64,000 nt of DNA. It comes from Megachile rotundata (lineage: Eukaryota; Arthropoda; Insecta; Hymenoptera; Megachilidae). Below are positions 45,290-57,073 of the stretch, piece by piece (position 1 is the stretch's first letter; every line of letters begins with the position of its first letter). A program made the translations under genes and the position numbers. The notes beneath the pieces are model-generated. The model was not told the DNA's origin and did no database searches. It was given only the letters and a program-made list of their open reading frames with translations. The stretch spans positions 4,650,001 through 4,714,000 of the forward strand of contig NC_134988.1 in NCBI RefSeq assembly GCF_050947335.1, given 5' to 3'.

Positions 45290-45725
45290 TAGTTGCTTCA
45301 TGTTCGAATGCTGATGTGTCGGTGTTAAGACTCCCGGCGGCTTACCATTCACATTGTACCTGTTTTCTTGCTAGCTAAGACCTTTCAAGGATCAAGGATC
45401 AAGGATACAGCTGGCAAGTTTTCCTTAGGGAAACTTTCACTTGGCCAGGCGGAAAAAGGAACGGCCAGATAGCAAAGAGCTATCGCCCCTGATCGTTGTC
45501 CAATAATTATCTTTATCTTGCTCGATTCTTGTCATTATCGTTCCTACGCGCGATTGCTGAAGCTGCACGCCTAGCCTCGAACACCGATAAGATCTTGTTT
45601 ATCGCTCGTTGGAAAACAGCCGGCTGAAAATCCTCCGACAACGCCTCGATGATGGAAGAGGAATTATAACAAATATAAACGAGACTTTTTTGCACGCTGG
45701 TTATAAATATTAGGATAATTATCAC
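45290..45725. other. GC-richer unassigned patch with short minus-strand ORF
   Basis: A 70-codon minus frame (45513-45725) starts with a hydrophobic stretch and continues with soluble-looking sequence (SSIIEALSEDFQPAVF...). It has no recognised domain, no clear start context and no visible poly(A) signal in frame. It could be an exon fragment; I do not call it. GGATCAAGGATCAAGGAT near 45388 is a short direct repeat. Confidence 0.3.
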
Positions 45726-45729
45726 AATT

Positions 45730-46435
45730 TATTTCGGCTACTGGAATTATATATTTATGCCATCAGATAGCTGGATATCTATTTCTAACTTTCATGTGAA
45801 AAGGTGTCAACTGCTACAAGGTTCTGTTCCTCAAATGTTAAAACTGTCAGCGTTAAAAGCTTAATTTTAAATTATAAGATTAAATAAGAAGATAGAAGAA
45901 TACTAAGGCATCGACAAACATAATCATCAATTATTTATTATATATAAGGAAAATGTGACAGTCAAAAAATAAATTTCAGTGCATTTTTAACCTAAATAAT
46001 ACACGTCGTAAATAATAATTTCCTAATCTTCAACTATGAATGACCCACAAATTTGTAATATTTCCATTTTTACCTTCTTTTCCCATTTACAGTCGATTTC
46101 GACATCGACATTTGCAGTCGATTGCCAACTGAACCGCTAAAATATGCAATTCAAACAGAATTTAAATTTCATGTTATGTACCTTTCTTCCAAAGAACCGC
46201 GTTTTCAGTATACGAAACTGTCTAACTTTAGTCGATGCATTCCCGGACACATTTTTGGGTCACGATTGACCCAGCATCTGTCGTTCTATCATTAAATAAC
46301 CATTTCTAATCTAATTTAAGACGTCTGGTTTCAGATAAAGATTTTTATAGCTCGACATGTTGCGAGCGATTTATCGTAGAAAAATTAGGTCAATTAAGCT
46401 GAATTTGGAGTAACGTTTTGTCGTACGAGTGGAAA
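45730..46435. other. AT-rich spacer, nothing supported
   Basis: No features recognised. Confidence 0.4.
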
Positions 46436-46523
46436 AGATTCGACTCGAGGCGTTTTCGAGTAAATGCTTGATGGTTGTTGCACGGGGTCCGCCCCGAGGG
46501 GATTAAGGGGGTTTCCAGAAGCG

Positions 46524-46536
46524 GTCGCTAGGCAAC
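46524..46536 (+). promoter_or_regulatory. Candidate X-box (RFX-type) in a GC-rich island
   Basis: GTCGCTAGGCAAC fits the X-box consensus RYYNYY-N(1-3)-RRNRAC with a one-base spacer. It lies in a GC-rich, non-repetitive island at about 46440-46600. No gene start is visible beside it, so function is unknown. Confidence 0.3.
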
Positions 46537-46739
46537 TGGCGCCCCAACCCTCTAAGGACAACGTGTGTTTCCATGCTACCCTTGTCTACGGGGTGATTCG
46601 TCAAAATACTACTAGTTTCCCTCGAATTTTTACATGACGAACTTCCAGCTATAATTTTAAGTCGTGACATGTCAATAACATTCTAGTTAATTTTTACTTG
46701 GCAAGTTTTAAACGGAGCAATCTACAGTTCTTTTACATT

Positions 46740-47960
46740 CGCTTATCGTTTCTTCTTTTCTATCAATAATAATTAGAAAAATACTAAATAAATATTATTA
46801 GATTATTTCTATATCCTTACTTGTATTTTATATATGCTTGATAACGTTTAATAAAAATTTTTTGTACTAGTGCAGTTTGTATTCGGCGTTATGTAATTTA
46901 AATTTGGCGCCATGCAATCTTCCTAGTTGTGCTTCTGAATCCATTTACATACTTTTATATTTAAACTATAAATTCAGTTATAGATATGTGGCAGTAAAGC
47001 CATAAATCGTGTCGAAAGTTTTGGAGGTCCTTGAAGACCTAGGCTTACTCGTGTGTTTGTACGCGTAGGCCCTTGTTTGCCTTTTTAGGGCCATGTGGCT
47101 ATTTTCTCTTTTGCAAGAGTCGTTGGAAAATTCGGCAGAATCGTCCTGACCTTTGCAGCATACGCATCGCGCTTATTTACCGAGTTAAAGTTCATAGTTT
47201 TATACTGAATTATTATTGTTATTCGTTATTGTTATTATTATTGTTATTGTTTTGTTAAATATAATTTGTTGTCCGTTACCCCGTGTCACAATTACTTCAC
47301 GTTATCCTAAAGATAAAAGACATGAATAATATTCTAATTTCTTATTAAGTTGACAACTAAGCAATTTGCAGTTTTCTGAATTTATTTTTCACATTTCCCT
47401 TTGCGCCTTTCTTTTGTCACGAAGAATTTAAAAAAAACGAAATAAACATTGGCAGGTTATTTCCGCATCTATATTTGTATTTTCTATCTACGTGTTAACT
47501 CCTAATAAAAATTTCTTAGATTAATTTCGATTTGAAACGTTTAATTTATATTTGATAGCGCATGATTTGAATTTGGCGCCATGGTTCATTCCTGGTTGCG
47601 TTGTTGAACGCACTTACAGTGTAAATTCCGAAAATCTGAATATACTATTGTTACTAAAGTTTACAAGATTAGCTATAAAAGTCTATGTATATAAAAAAAC
47701 AATGCAATTATACTAGAGCTATAAGTGATTTGCAATGTTTAAATTTTATCTTTACCTTTTTTAATGGCGATAACAATTCAGTAAATACTAAATATATACA
47801 GTTTTATATAAACATTGACAAATTGTTTTTCTATTTATACTTCTATTAATTTCTAATATAAAATTCTTGTACTGATTCTGATACGAAACGTTTAAATTGT
47901 ATTTGGCGTTGGGTGATTTGAATTTGACGCCGTGCAATTTGCCTAATTGCATTTTCTGAC
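46740..47960 (+). repeat. Three diverged dispersed repeats with TTTGGCGCC-like motifs
   Basis: Segments around 46840-46950, 47510-47620 and 47865-47965 share an order of features: AATAAAAATTT-like, then AACGTTTAA, then TTTGGCG/TTTGATAGCG, then AATTTGRCGCC. They look like old direct duplications. The stretches between (46955-47500, 47625-47860) hold nothing recognised apart from an ATTGTTATT microsatellite at 47205-47262. Confidence 0.55.
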
Positions 47961-47969
47961 GCTTTTACT

Positions 47970-50285
47970 TTTACAAACTCAGAATTGTGCTATAAGTTAC
48001 TAAATTCTAATATAATAATGTTTCATTCAACAATATTATTTGTAACGAACTAGACAAGTAATCAGATTTCATATTTTCAGTAATTCTGTAAGTAAATAAT
48101 ATATGTACATAAATAATAATGTTTGAATAAGAAAAGATGAAAGCAAGAAAATGTCGAGTTATAATTTTTGATTTTTAACAGTTAAAAATAGCTCTAATTA
48201 TAATACAAGCACGGTGCCTACAGAAAACGGTTTTTTAAATAAGTTTATATAATAATTTCAAAATACTATAACAGAAATTATAATATTCGTATGAGGTTGA
48301 AAAATAAATCAAAATAAGAATAAAATATAGCGATCCAATCGCAGACATAAAATATTTCTTTCCCAAATAAAATAATTATTAAAAAATTAAGGCAAATTAA
48401 CCTGTCGAGACAAAATACCATAAACCAGTCACTGTTTATTTACACATTAATAATCTAAGAATAAATGCAATCAAGAATAAAATAAGGTTAAAGGAACGAG
48501 ACATGAAAGTCATAACTTAAATGAATCGTATTATAAAGAACGCAATCAATGTTTAATTTTAATTAACGTTATGACTGACATTCAAATGTTGAATAATAAA
48601 AACCAAAGTTGAAAAAGGAAATATTAAATTTAATCGTAGTTTTGACGTTATTTTTTGAAGTCTACATTGCCGTTCGTCAAACGGAAACGATTTTCAATTT
48701 ACGATCAATTTTCTTCTCCCTGTAGGAAAAACCACTTTTTTACGGTTCTTTACAATACAAAGAAGTAGGAAAAGCAAGTTTGATCATCGATGGAACGTTC
48801 TATCGTCGCTTAAGGGTGTTTCCAGCGATGCGAAAGGTAATGTTGGTGACTTTTAGATGCTTCGTTCTTTTTAAATAATAGGTACTTTTTGCAAAATGTA
48901 TTAGCGGTAAAAATATATTCTTTTATTTCTCGATGAAGTCAAAGTATTATTCGAAAAGATTTAAAACAGTACGATCCAAATTTTGTCTGTTATAATCACC
49001 TACCTTCCGCCATTTTTTTTATTTATGAATACTTTTAGGTTAAAATGAGAAACTCTGATAGTTTAAACTAATAAATTTGTTCAAAATTCCATATTATCAG
49101 TTTAAACTTTAAACTACATCTGTTAAATGAAATAAAACTCTGTTATATATGTAATCGTCATATAATATAAGACTATATGTATAACCTATGTACTTGTGAA
49201 ATTATATAAAACTATATTAACTACATATCCGTCAAATGATATAAAACTCTATAACATATTTATTTGTCAAAAAATATAAAGTTATATAACCTAGATGTCT
49301 GTTAAATGATTGTAAAACTCTACAAGCTATACAATATCTGCCAAATAAATGATGATCCAAATAATCTTATAATCTAACAAATAATTTACACCAAGTAGAA
49401 TTTCTGATCCAAAAAGCAAATTGTATGGCAATTTATTTAAAAATCCTTTACTTCAAAGCTTGTAAGGATTATCAGAATTAATTATCATCAGAATCAAAAT
49501 CAATTTTGTTTTGTAGAAATAGAGATTTTTTATGTATGTAGAAAAAGCTTCGTTCTTGACGATCTTTAAATAGCAACGAGATATATCGTGGTCGTAAATG
49601 TCTACTATGTACAAACTGTTTTTTATTTATATGTATTAAAAAGTCTAAAGTATGTAACGTAAACATGTTACAAGATGTCTACTAATAATAGAATATAATA
49701 AATGAGACCGATAGCACAAAAAATAGTAAGTAAATGATAATATTAATTGAGTTACTCATAACTGATCAAAGACAAAGGTATCATAAAATGTGCTAATGAT
49801 TAAGAATGTGGTCTAAGTAAAAATTCCAAGAGAAATAACCCTTCCATTAAGTACGCCATTATCAACATAAATGTGACCTAAATTTTGATCTCATAGGGAA
49901 AAGACAAAATGGTGTGATGAAAGTAACACGCCTTTTCCGCTTCCACAAACGTTTTTTAGATAATTTGTTTTTCATTGTTGCACAGTACATAATATCTACA
50001 TTGTTCCGTTGAAACTGAACCATAAAAAGAATCACATACGGTGGTTAAACTGAATTGGTAATTCAAATCACTCAAGTAAATTTCTATCATTTTAACTTTC
50101 TAGTTAATATTCATAGTTAAACTATTTGTATTAAACCAGTCATTTATTAGAACGTTCGCAAATATCTTTAGAAGTTCCTATAATTAATTTCAATAAATCA
50201 TGCATAGTTTGTAGGTTACTTCTGCTTTAGAAAATGCGGTGGAGACAAAAGTTACTATGAGGACGAAAAAAAACTGTAAAAACTA
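47970..50285. other. AT-rich spacer with a small minisatellite
   Basis: About 49115-49345 contains roughly four loose units of about 45-50 bp built on TCWGTCAAATGATATAAAACTC. No gene supported. A minus frame at 49478 has no motif. Confidence 0.45.
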
Positions 50286-50287
50286 TA

Positions 50288-51045
50288 CAGTATTGCCTCG
50301 AAACAAGCTTCGCGCTTCGAAATTAGCAAATTTCTATCCTCACTTCTTTGATTGAAGTCGGCCACCTAGTGAGAGATCCGAAACTAATAATTTTTATGTT
50401 TGACGGAACAGTTTAGTGAAAAAGAGACAGAAAATGTATATTGCCATGCAAGGTGAAGTGGGGTAAGTTCGTAAACGGGGCAAGTGCGTATACAGGCTAT
50501 TTATATTACAATATGATCGAAATTTCTCCATTTAGTATATTTGTTTCCTTGTTTTGTTTCACTATATCCCCTTTTATATTTCAGCTAAGAGTACTTGCTT
50601 GCAGTATAGAGTACTTGCATAATGCAGCAAAAAGCATTTTATAGCAGGTTTGTTAATAATTCTGCTCTTGCCCCATTGCACATGAAATAAAGTTTCAAAG
50701 TATTTAACTCCAAGTTATGCTCTTACTCCATTTTCGAGGAAAGTGCAGAGTAGTTGACATTTTAAACAATAGTAGTAATTGTGCAAAGCGTTCGATATCG
50801 ACAGCGTTAAGTATTTACATAGCATACTGAAAATACTTACGTTTAAATATCAACTTTACAAAAACCAGTCTGCACTTACCCCACTTCACCTTATAGAATA
50901 TGTTACATGTATATTGTTACATATATGTATGTTCTCACTTTAACACACAGCGATTCAAAAAACAAAATAAAGCCGAATAGCAAACCACCTTCGAAATAAT
51001 CAACAGCCCGGTCCCGAGTGTGTTGCTTATTTCGAGGCCATACTG
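50288..51045. mobile_element. TA-flanked miniature element carrying a nested miniature element
   Basis: TA at 50286-50287 and 51046-51047. Ends CAGTATTGCCTCGAAACAAG and, reverse-complemented, CAGTATGGCCTCGAAATAAG differ at only two positions. Without the nested AAGGTGAAG element (50450-50892) it is about 315 bp. TA duplication suggests Tc1/mariner type. No coding capacity. Confidence 0.85.
50450..50892 (+). mobile_element. Miniature inverted-repeat element, AAGGTGAAG family, copy 4
   Basis: Starts AAGGTGAAGTGGGGTAAG, ends TACCCCACTTCACCTT; orientation as copy 1. Lacks about 60 bp after TTTTAAACAAT that the other three copies have, so it carries an internal deletion. Nested in the element at 50288-51045 and therefore younger than it. 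Confidence 0.85.
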
Positions 51046-51195
51046 TACCAAGAATGTATTATACATGTGATAACAGTAATTTGGAATAAATAAACCACAT
51101 ACACAATATCAAAGAAATGCTCAAAGCTAATTACGTATTCTATTTTCCATTATTTAAATGTACGAATATTGTTTTCATCGTTATTTCAAATATTA

Positions 51196-51415
51196 AGGGG
51201 ACCGAAAAGTAATCAAAATTTTGTTTGCTGGCTAAAAACATTTCCTTATTAAAGAAATCTTAAATGCTAATCAACAAAATAGTTTCCATCATTTTCTAAC
51301 GCTTTTTGTTAGCGTAAAGACAACTGTTGAATTCCCTTCTTAAAAAACGTCCTTCGATTTTTCATTGAAAAACTTTGAAGTCATCGAAGAAATTTTGAAT
51401 ACTTTTCGGTACCCC
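51196..51415 (-). mobile_element. Short mariner deletion derivative with transposase C-terminal relic
   Basis: TA at 51194-51195 and 51416-51417. Ends AGGGGACCGAAAAGTAATCA and, reverse-complemented, GGGGTACCGAAAAGTATTCA pair with few differences. The 220 bp encode, on the minus strand, a broken version of the last ~40 residues of a mariner transposase (FDDFKVF ... GRFLRREFNSCL ... KMMETIL), matching the FFxxGIxxLxxRWQKVIxxxGxYL tail pattern. It resembles the irritans/Himar-type lineage by tail. Confidence 0.75.
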
Positions 51416-51436
51416 TAATATAATATGTTTATTTAA

Positions 51437-51752
51437 CCAGTTAACTGTGGCGATCTTTTTGCAAAGCGCGCACCAGTGTGTGTCGCGATAATCAAGCGAT
51501 GACGAGTTAGCTCTCAAGAATTTATGAATCCATCTCAAATCATTTACACTTTTTATTTGTTTATTTCATTTCGTCTTGACCTTTAAACATTTTAAACATA
51601 TTACAATTTACGAATATAATTTAGTTTTCTCCAAAATTACAATTTAAATATCAAATTGTAACAAAATTTTACGCATGACGGATGTAGTCGTCATGACACA
51701 AAATTCTGCTACATCTCCATGACGGATATAGTCGTCAAACACGCTTAACTGG
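51437..51752 (+). mobile_element. TTAA-flanked miniature element, family 2, copy 3
   Basis: TTAA at 51433-51436 and 51753-51756. 316 bp, differing from copy 2 at only a few positions. It starts just 21 bp after the mariner derivative. Confidence 0.9.
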
Positions 51753-51756
51753 TTAA

Positions 51757-52275
51757 GTGTTTCTTTTCATTTTTGCTTATATTCAAAGTCCTACTATACG
51801 TTAAAAAAATATTTCTACTTAATTCTCTACAGAATGATTAATATTACTTTCGTCCTAATGGATCGTACGAAAGTAATAATAGTAACTGTGGAAAAAATAT
51901 TATAGCACTTTAACTACTTATCACGGAAAAGCTTTTACGTGAAATGATAAACCGATAAACATTCTTTTTCATACAATTCTAGTTTCTACACCTTCAAAAA
52001 GTGGTTGCTAAATGGACTAAATATAAAAAATGTTCCTTTCTACACTCTTTTCTATTAACTAACTTCATTATGAATTGAGATTAGGAATATTTTTGAAAGA
52101 GTCTTTTATAATATAACAAAATGAATTAATATAGGACAAAGAAGTAAAAAATTTAATTATTTATAAATTTTACCTTATTATTAGACTACTTTCACAAGTA
52201 CCGGTACAATTAACTATGTCGCAGGAAATATTATTCCATAAAACAGAATATTTTATGTAATTTCAAGATCAATTC
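51757..52275. other. AT-rich spacer, nothing supported
   Basis: No features recognised. Confidence 0.4.
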
Positions 52276-52279
52276 ACGT

Positions 52280-53135
52280 AGAAATAATTTCTACACCGAT
52301 TCGCATAAATATAATGTCAAGACTGAGTTATAGAATTATGATTTAAAAGCTGATACACATAAATATAATTTCAAGATTGATTTGCATAAATATAATTTCA
52401 AGACTGACTCATAGAACTATGATTTAGAGGCTGATACACATAAATGTAATTTCAAGAGTGATTTACATAAATATAATTTCAAGACAGATTCACATAAAAG
52501 TATAATTTAAAGACTGATTCACATAAACATAATTTCAAGACTGATTTACATAAATATAATTTCTCGACCGGTTCACATAAATATAATTTCAAAAATGATT
52601 CGCATAAATATAATATGAAGGTTGATTCACATAAATATAATTTTGAAACCGTTTCACATAAATACAATAATTTTAAGACCGATTTACATAAATATGATTT
52701 AAAGACCGATTTACATAAACATGATTTAAAGACTGATTCACATAAACATAATTTCAAGATTGATTCACGTAAATGTAATTTCAAGATTGATTCACGTAAA
52801 TGTAATTTCAAGATTGATTCACATAAATAGTTTCAAGATTGATTCGCATAAATATAGTTTCAAGAATGATTCACATAAATAGAATTTCAATATTGATTTA
52901 CGTAAATATATATCTCAAGATTAATTTACATAAATATAATTTTAAGATTGATTCGCACAAATATGTATAGTTTCAACATTGATTCACATAAATATGATTT
53001 CAATATAGATTAACGTAAATGTTACTTCAAGATTGACTTGCATAAATATAATTTCAAGATTGATTCGCATAAATATAGTTCCAAGATCGATTCACATAAA
53101 TATAATTCAGTGACTATTTGACACAAATATAATTT
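52280..53135 (+). repeat. 27-bp minisatellite
   Basis: About 30 units of GATTCACATAAATATAAT followed by TTCAAGATT. Cleanest around 52735-52820. The period is a multiple of three, so repeat-coded frames appear on both strands (110 codons minus, 71 plus, Lys/Asp/His- or Leu/Cys/Ser-rich). Confidence 0.92.
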
Positions 53136-53625
53136 CACCTTCCCTCGTAAATTTTCGATTATTTAAACGAGTATATGGCTTGAGACGAATAGCTTTTAAA
53201 TTCAGAGAAAGTCTGAGAACAACGAACTCTCGCTGTTTTCATTCATACAGCGAAATACCTTCCTTTTCTCAGCGAAGTGCCAATTAACTAGTTGTAACAC
53301 CACCTCCTTCATGTTGCAATTAAATGCAACTAGAGTTTTTTGCAACCTTCGTGTGGATTTCCCTAGGTTTCACAGAGGAAGCTATTAAATTGTTACATAC
53401 CAAATGACAGGGGTGGCTTTCGAAACGCTATTTATTGACATAAACGTGTCTACCGCAAGTTGAAGCTGTAATTAATCTCTTTAACGCGTCACTCGTCACT
53501 CGCAAGTGAAATCGGCACTGCTACTATGTCTTTACAACTTAATAACATTTCTAAAGGTAATAAGACTAATTTAAAGTTAAAGAAAAATATGTAAAGTTAC
53601 AAATACTTCAATTTTTTAAAATTTG
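53136..53625. other. Spacer, nothing supported
   Basis: Slightly higher GC than flanks, no motifs recognised. Confidence 0.35.
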
Positions 53626-53629
53626 TTTT

Positions 53630-53850
53630 TAAAGGAATTAAATTTTAAAAGAAATTAAATTTCAAGAAAAATTAAATTTAAAAGGAATTTAATTTCAAGA
53701 GAAATTAAATATAAATAGGAGAAATTGAAATTTAATAAGGTTTAATAGAAATTCAATATTAGGTGACATTTAAACTTAATTTAAAAGGAATTTAATTTCG
53801 AAAGAAAATTTATTTTAAGAGAAATTAAAATTTAATTTGAAAAGAAATTA
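53630..53850 (+). repeat. Degenerate AGAAATTAAATTT repeat
   Basis: AGGAATTTAATTTCAAGAG / AGAAATTAAATTTAAAAGG variants over about 220 bp. Confidence 0.6.
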
Positions 53851-53854
53851 AAAT

Positions 53855-54210
53855 ACGAAAATAATGCATTTCTAATTTCTAACTAAGTAGTATATACGTA
53901 TATTAACTTCGTTACTTTTATTTATTACTCTTAATGTATTACTTCAATTATCTTGTATATTAAAAGTATTTTTCTGTATATTTTTCTTAAAATTATGTTT
54001 TTTTAACTGATCCCGACAAAATCTCCAGAAATATCCACACAATTTTGTTTAAATTTTGAGAAAATATTTTATAATACGTTTTATAGAAAGTTAAATTGTA
54101 AAAAAATAAAGACTGTTCTTCAATTTTTCTGTAAACTATTTTGTTCTATCTTCTGCTACATACAAAGTGTAATATATTTTAATTGTGTAACGCAGCTTAT
54201 AAGATTTAGA
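53855..54210. other. AT-rich spacer, nothing supported
   Basis: No features recognised. Confidence 0.4.
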
Positions 54211-54214
54211 GACA

Positions 54215-54850
54215 TAGGAATTTACAAATGTAGAAATTTTAGAACTGAAAATTTGGAAATTTGAGAATTCGAAATTGCAAAAATTTGAGAATTGAGGATT
54301 TGGAAATTATGAAATTGCAAAAATTTGAGAATTGAAGGTTTGGAAATTTGAAAATTTGAGAAATGAAGATTTGGAAATTTGGAAATTTGAGAATTGAAGA
54401 TTTGGAAATTTGAAAATACAGAAATTTGAGAATTGAAGATTTGAATGTTTGGAAATTTGAAATTGCAAAAATTTGAGAATTGAGTATTTGGAAATTTGGA
54501 AATTTGAGAATTGAAGATTTGAAAGTTTAGGAGTTTCAAAATACAGAAATATGAGAATTGAAGATTTGGAAATTTGAAATTACAGGAATTTGAGAATTGA
54601 AGATTTGAAAGTTTGGAAATTTGAAATTGCAAAAATTTGAGAATTAAAGATTTGGAAGTTTGAGAATTGAAGATTTGGAAACTTAGAAATTTAGAAATTT
54701 AGAAATACAGAAATTTAAAAATTGAAAATTTGGAAATTTAGAAGTTCAAAAATTTAAGAACCCCAAAATTTAAAAATTAAAAAATTTAAAAACCTAAGAA
54801 CATATTTAAAAATGTGTAAAATTCAAAACTTGAAAATTTAAGAATTTAGA
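54215..54850 (+). repeat. Degenerate octamer array (GGAAATTTGAGAATTGAAGA type), array 5
   Basis: GAATTGAAGATTTGG and GGAAATTTGAAATTGC words recur throughout. Same orientation and G-skew as arrays 1-4. The 136-codon minus frame (Asn/Phe/Ser/Gln/Ile repeats) is a by-product. Confidence 0.88.
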
Positions 54851-54854
54851 ACCT

Positions 54855-55585
54855 AACGCATTCGTTTGAAAATACTAGTAATAGCACTTGAATAATTCAT
54901 ACAGTATCCATATCGTAAATTCAGCAAATTTCGCCAGTTTCAGAAAATGCTCACAGTTGGTTTGCAACTTTTCGAACCGGGGTTTAGACAGATTTTACTG
55001 TCGTTGTTATTCGAGACGGCGTGCGAATAGCCACGACTAAAAATGGCGAGAAACGCAAACGCGTCTGCGATACAAATGCTAAACGAACTCGATTTACATA
55101 ATGAGCAATGTAATTAGCGCGTGTCGGTGAATACGCTAAGATGACCGGCGTAAAAGAGAAGATGTTCTACTGTTTTCCTCGCTAAAACTTTTGGCGCTTT
55201 TCATGAAACACTCGATTACACGGAGAAGCTTATACGACCGAACCGAACAATAGCTTTGCATGAAGCAATGAAAGAAGAAAATTTCATTAGGGAAAATTAA
55301 ATGGTCTCGAATGAAGCGTCACGTGATGCACACACTACTTCCGGAAATGAAAACGTTTGTATAATTTTGAAGTTTCTCTCCACGATTTTTAATTGAATCA
55401 CGTTGTTACGTGGATCCATTTTTCGGAAGGGTGAAAGAGTATTACGATATAATGAAGACATCGGCAGTTTGAGAGGTACTTTAGACTTTTGTATGAGAAA
55501 TTACTTTTGTTATTGTCAGTAATAAATTTTTGTATCATTCTTTGAATTAAAATTTATATTTTTAAATAAATGTAGATGTACTGTA
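54855..55585. other. Mixed-composition spacer, no gene supported
   Basis: 54990-55240 is less AT-rich (AAAATGGCGAGAAACGCAAA, GTGTCGGTGAATACGC). No frame with motifs. Confidence 0.35.
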
Positions 55586-55589
55586 GTTT

Positions 55590-56285
55590 TTATTATCTGA
55601 GAACTAGTTTTACATATCTGAGCACTAATTTGAAATATTTAAGGACTAGTTTTACTTATTATTTAAACACTAGTTTTAATTATTTGAGGACTGGTTTGTA
55701 ATTATTACGCACTACTAGTTTTTAATGTTTGAGTAATAGTTTCAGTTATTTGAGTGCAAGTTTTAAATACCTGAGCAATAGTTTTAAATATTTGAGTGCT
55801 AGTTTTAATTATTTGAACAGTAGTTTCAATTATTTCAGCACTAGTTTTAATTATTTGAGGATTAGTTTGAAATAATGGAGCACTGCTAGTTTTATATGTC
55901 TGAGTACTAGTTTTAGATATTTTAGCGCAAGTTTTAAATATCTGAGCAGTAGTTTTAAATATTTGAGTGCTAGTTTTAATTATTTGAGTAGTAGTTTCAA
56001 TTATTTCAGCACTAGTTTTAACTATTTGAGGACTAGTTTGAAAGAACTGAGCACTATTAGTTTTATACGTTTGAGTACAAGTTTTACTTGTTTGAGTACA
56101 AGTTTTAGTTGTTTGAGCGCTAGTTTTAAATATCCGAGTACTAGTTTTAATTATTTGTGTACTAGCTTTACATATTTAACTATTAGTTTTAATTATTTGA
56201 ACACTAGTTTTAAATACCTAAGAACTAATTTTAAATATTTGAATACAAGTTTTAAATATCTGAAACCTAGATTTAATCATCTAAA
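55590..56285 (+). repeat. 21-bp minisatellite
   Basis: About 33 units of AGTTTTAAATATTTGAGTACT. Its period of seven codons produces a plus frame (55963-56508) of STSFNYL heptads that ends in unique sequence. No signal peptide, domain or start context supports expression. Confidence 0.92.
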
Positions 56286-57070
56286 TATTTCAAACAATAC
56301 CTTGAAAGCAAGACAACTATTTCTCAAGAAACGTAATTTCCTATATTCTTCAGTATGCGATACTTCACCTTCAACAAACATCGCAAATCAAATTTCCTTA
56401 AAAAAATTGCAGTTGAACTTCCATTACAAATGGCTCGTTTATTCAATAAATCTCGTAGGTAGGACGCCGAAACGAATGTTTACACACAAAATTCTATTTA
56501 TTCCGTGAAATTTTTGTGTACCAATCTCGATCCCGTTAACAAGAAAATCAGTTTTGAATATTGTTCGAATCGACCTCAAACAAATTGTATTTGTTTTCAA
56601 TTTTATTTATACACAAAGGATCGGCCCATTTACGGATACGACCGATCCCCATATATTTTTGCAAACCACTTTTCCTACCGTGTAACCTTTCAAAATGGCG
56701 CTGGTTCGCATTCATTCGCGTCACACCCTGTGCTGCCCATTCGCATTCACCTTCACCCATTCCCCCCACACCCTTTACTCATTCTTTCTCTCTGTTCCCC
56801 ACCCCTTTGCTCATTCTTTCTCTCTGTTCCCCACCCTGTCCATCGCTCACGATTCTTATAATCGCTGCAACACCCTCGCCGGTTCGCGTGCATCCGCACA
56901 CTTGTCAAAATCACCCCCAAAACTTTGACAGCGTCCACTCGTTTCACTGATCCTCCCTACGATTCATTAATCCGAAACCTGGAACATTTTCCTGGAAAGA
57001 TTGGGACTTTGCTCTAAAAACTTTGAATTTCTCTCGCTCTAAAAACCGACAATTTTTTTCGTTCTGAAAA
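56286..57070. other. Spacer with a pyrimidine-rich, GC-richer patch
   Basis: 56690-56930 contains a direct duplication of TCATTCTTTCTCTCTGTTCC (near 56778 and 56811). Several overlapping frames, none with a recognised domain. Confidence 0.4.
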
Positions 57071-57073
57071 CTA

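Noticed and set aside
50441..50644. Shared KFVNGASAYTGY frame as a real protein in the AAGGTGAAG family
   Set aside because: Short, lacks a conserved start, disrupted in copy 2, and easily explained by recent copying of the element.
54222..54632. 136-codon minus frame rich in Asn, Phe, Ser, Gln
   Set aside because: Translation of the octamer array.
55963..56508. 181-codon plus frame with STSFNYL heptads
   Set aside because: Product of the 21-bp minisatellite; unique tail has no recognisable domain.
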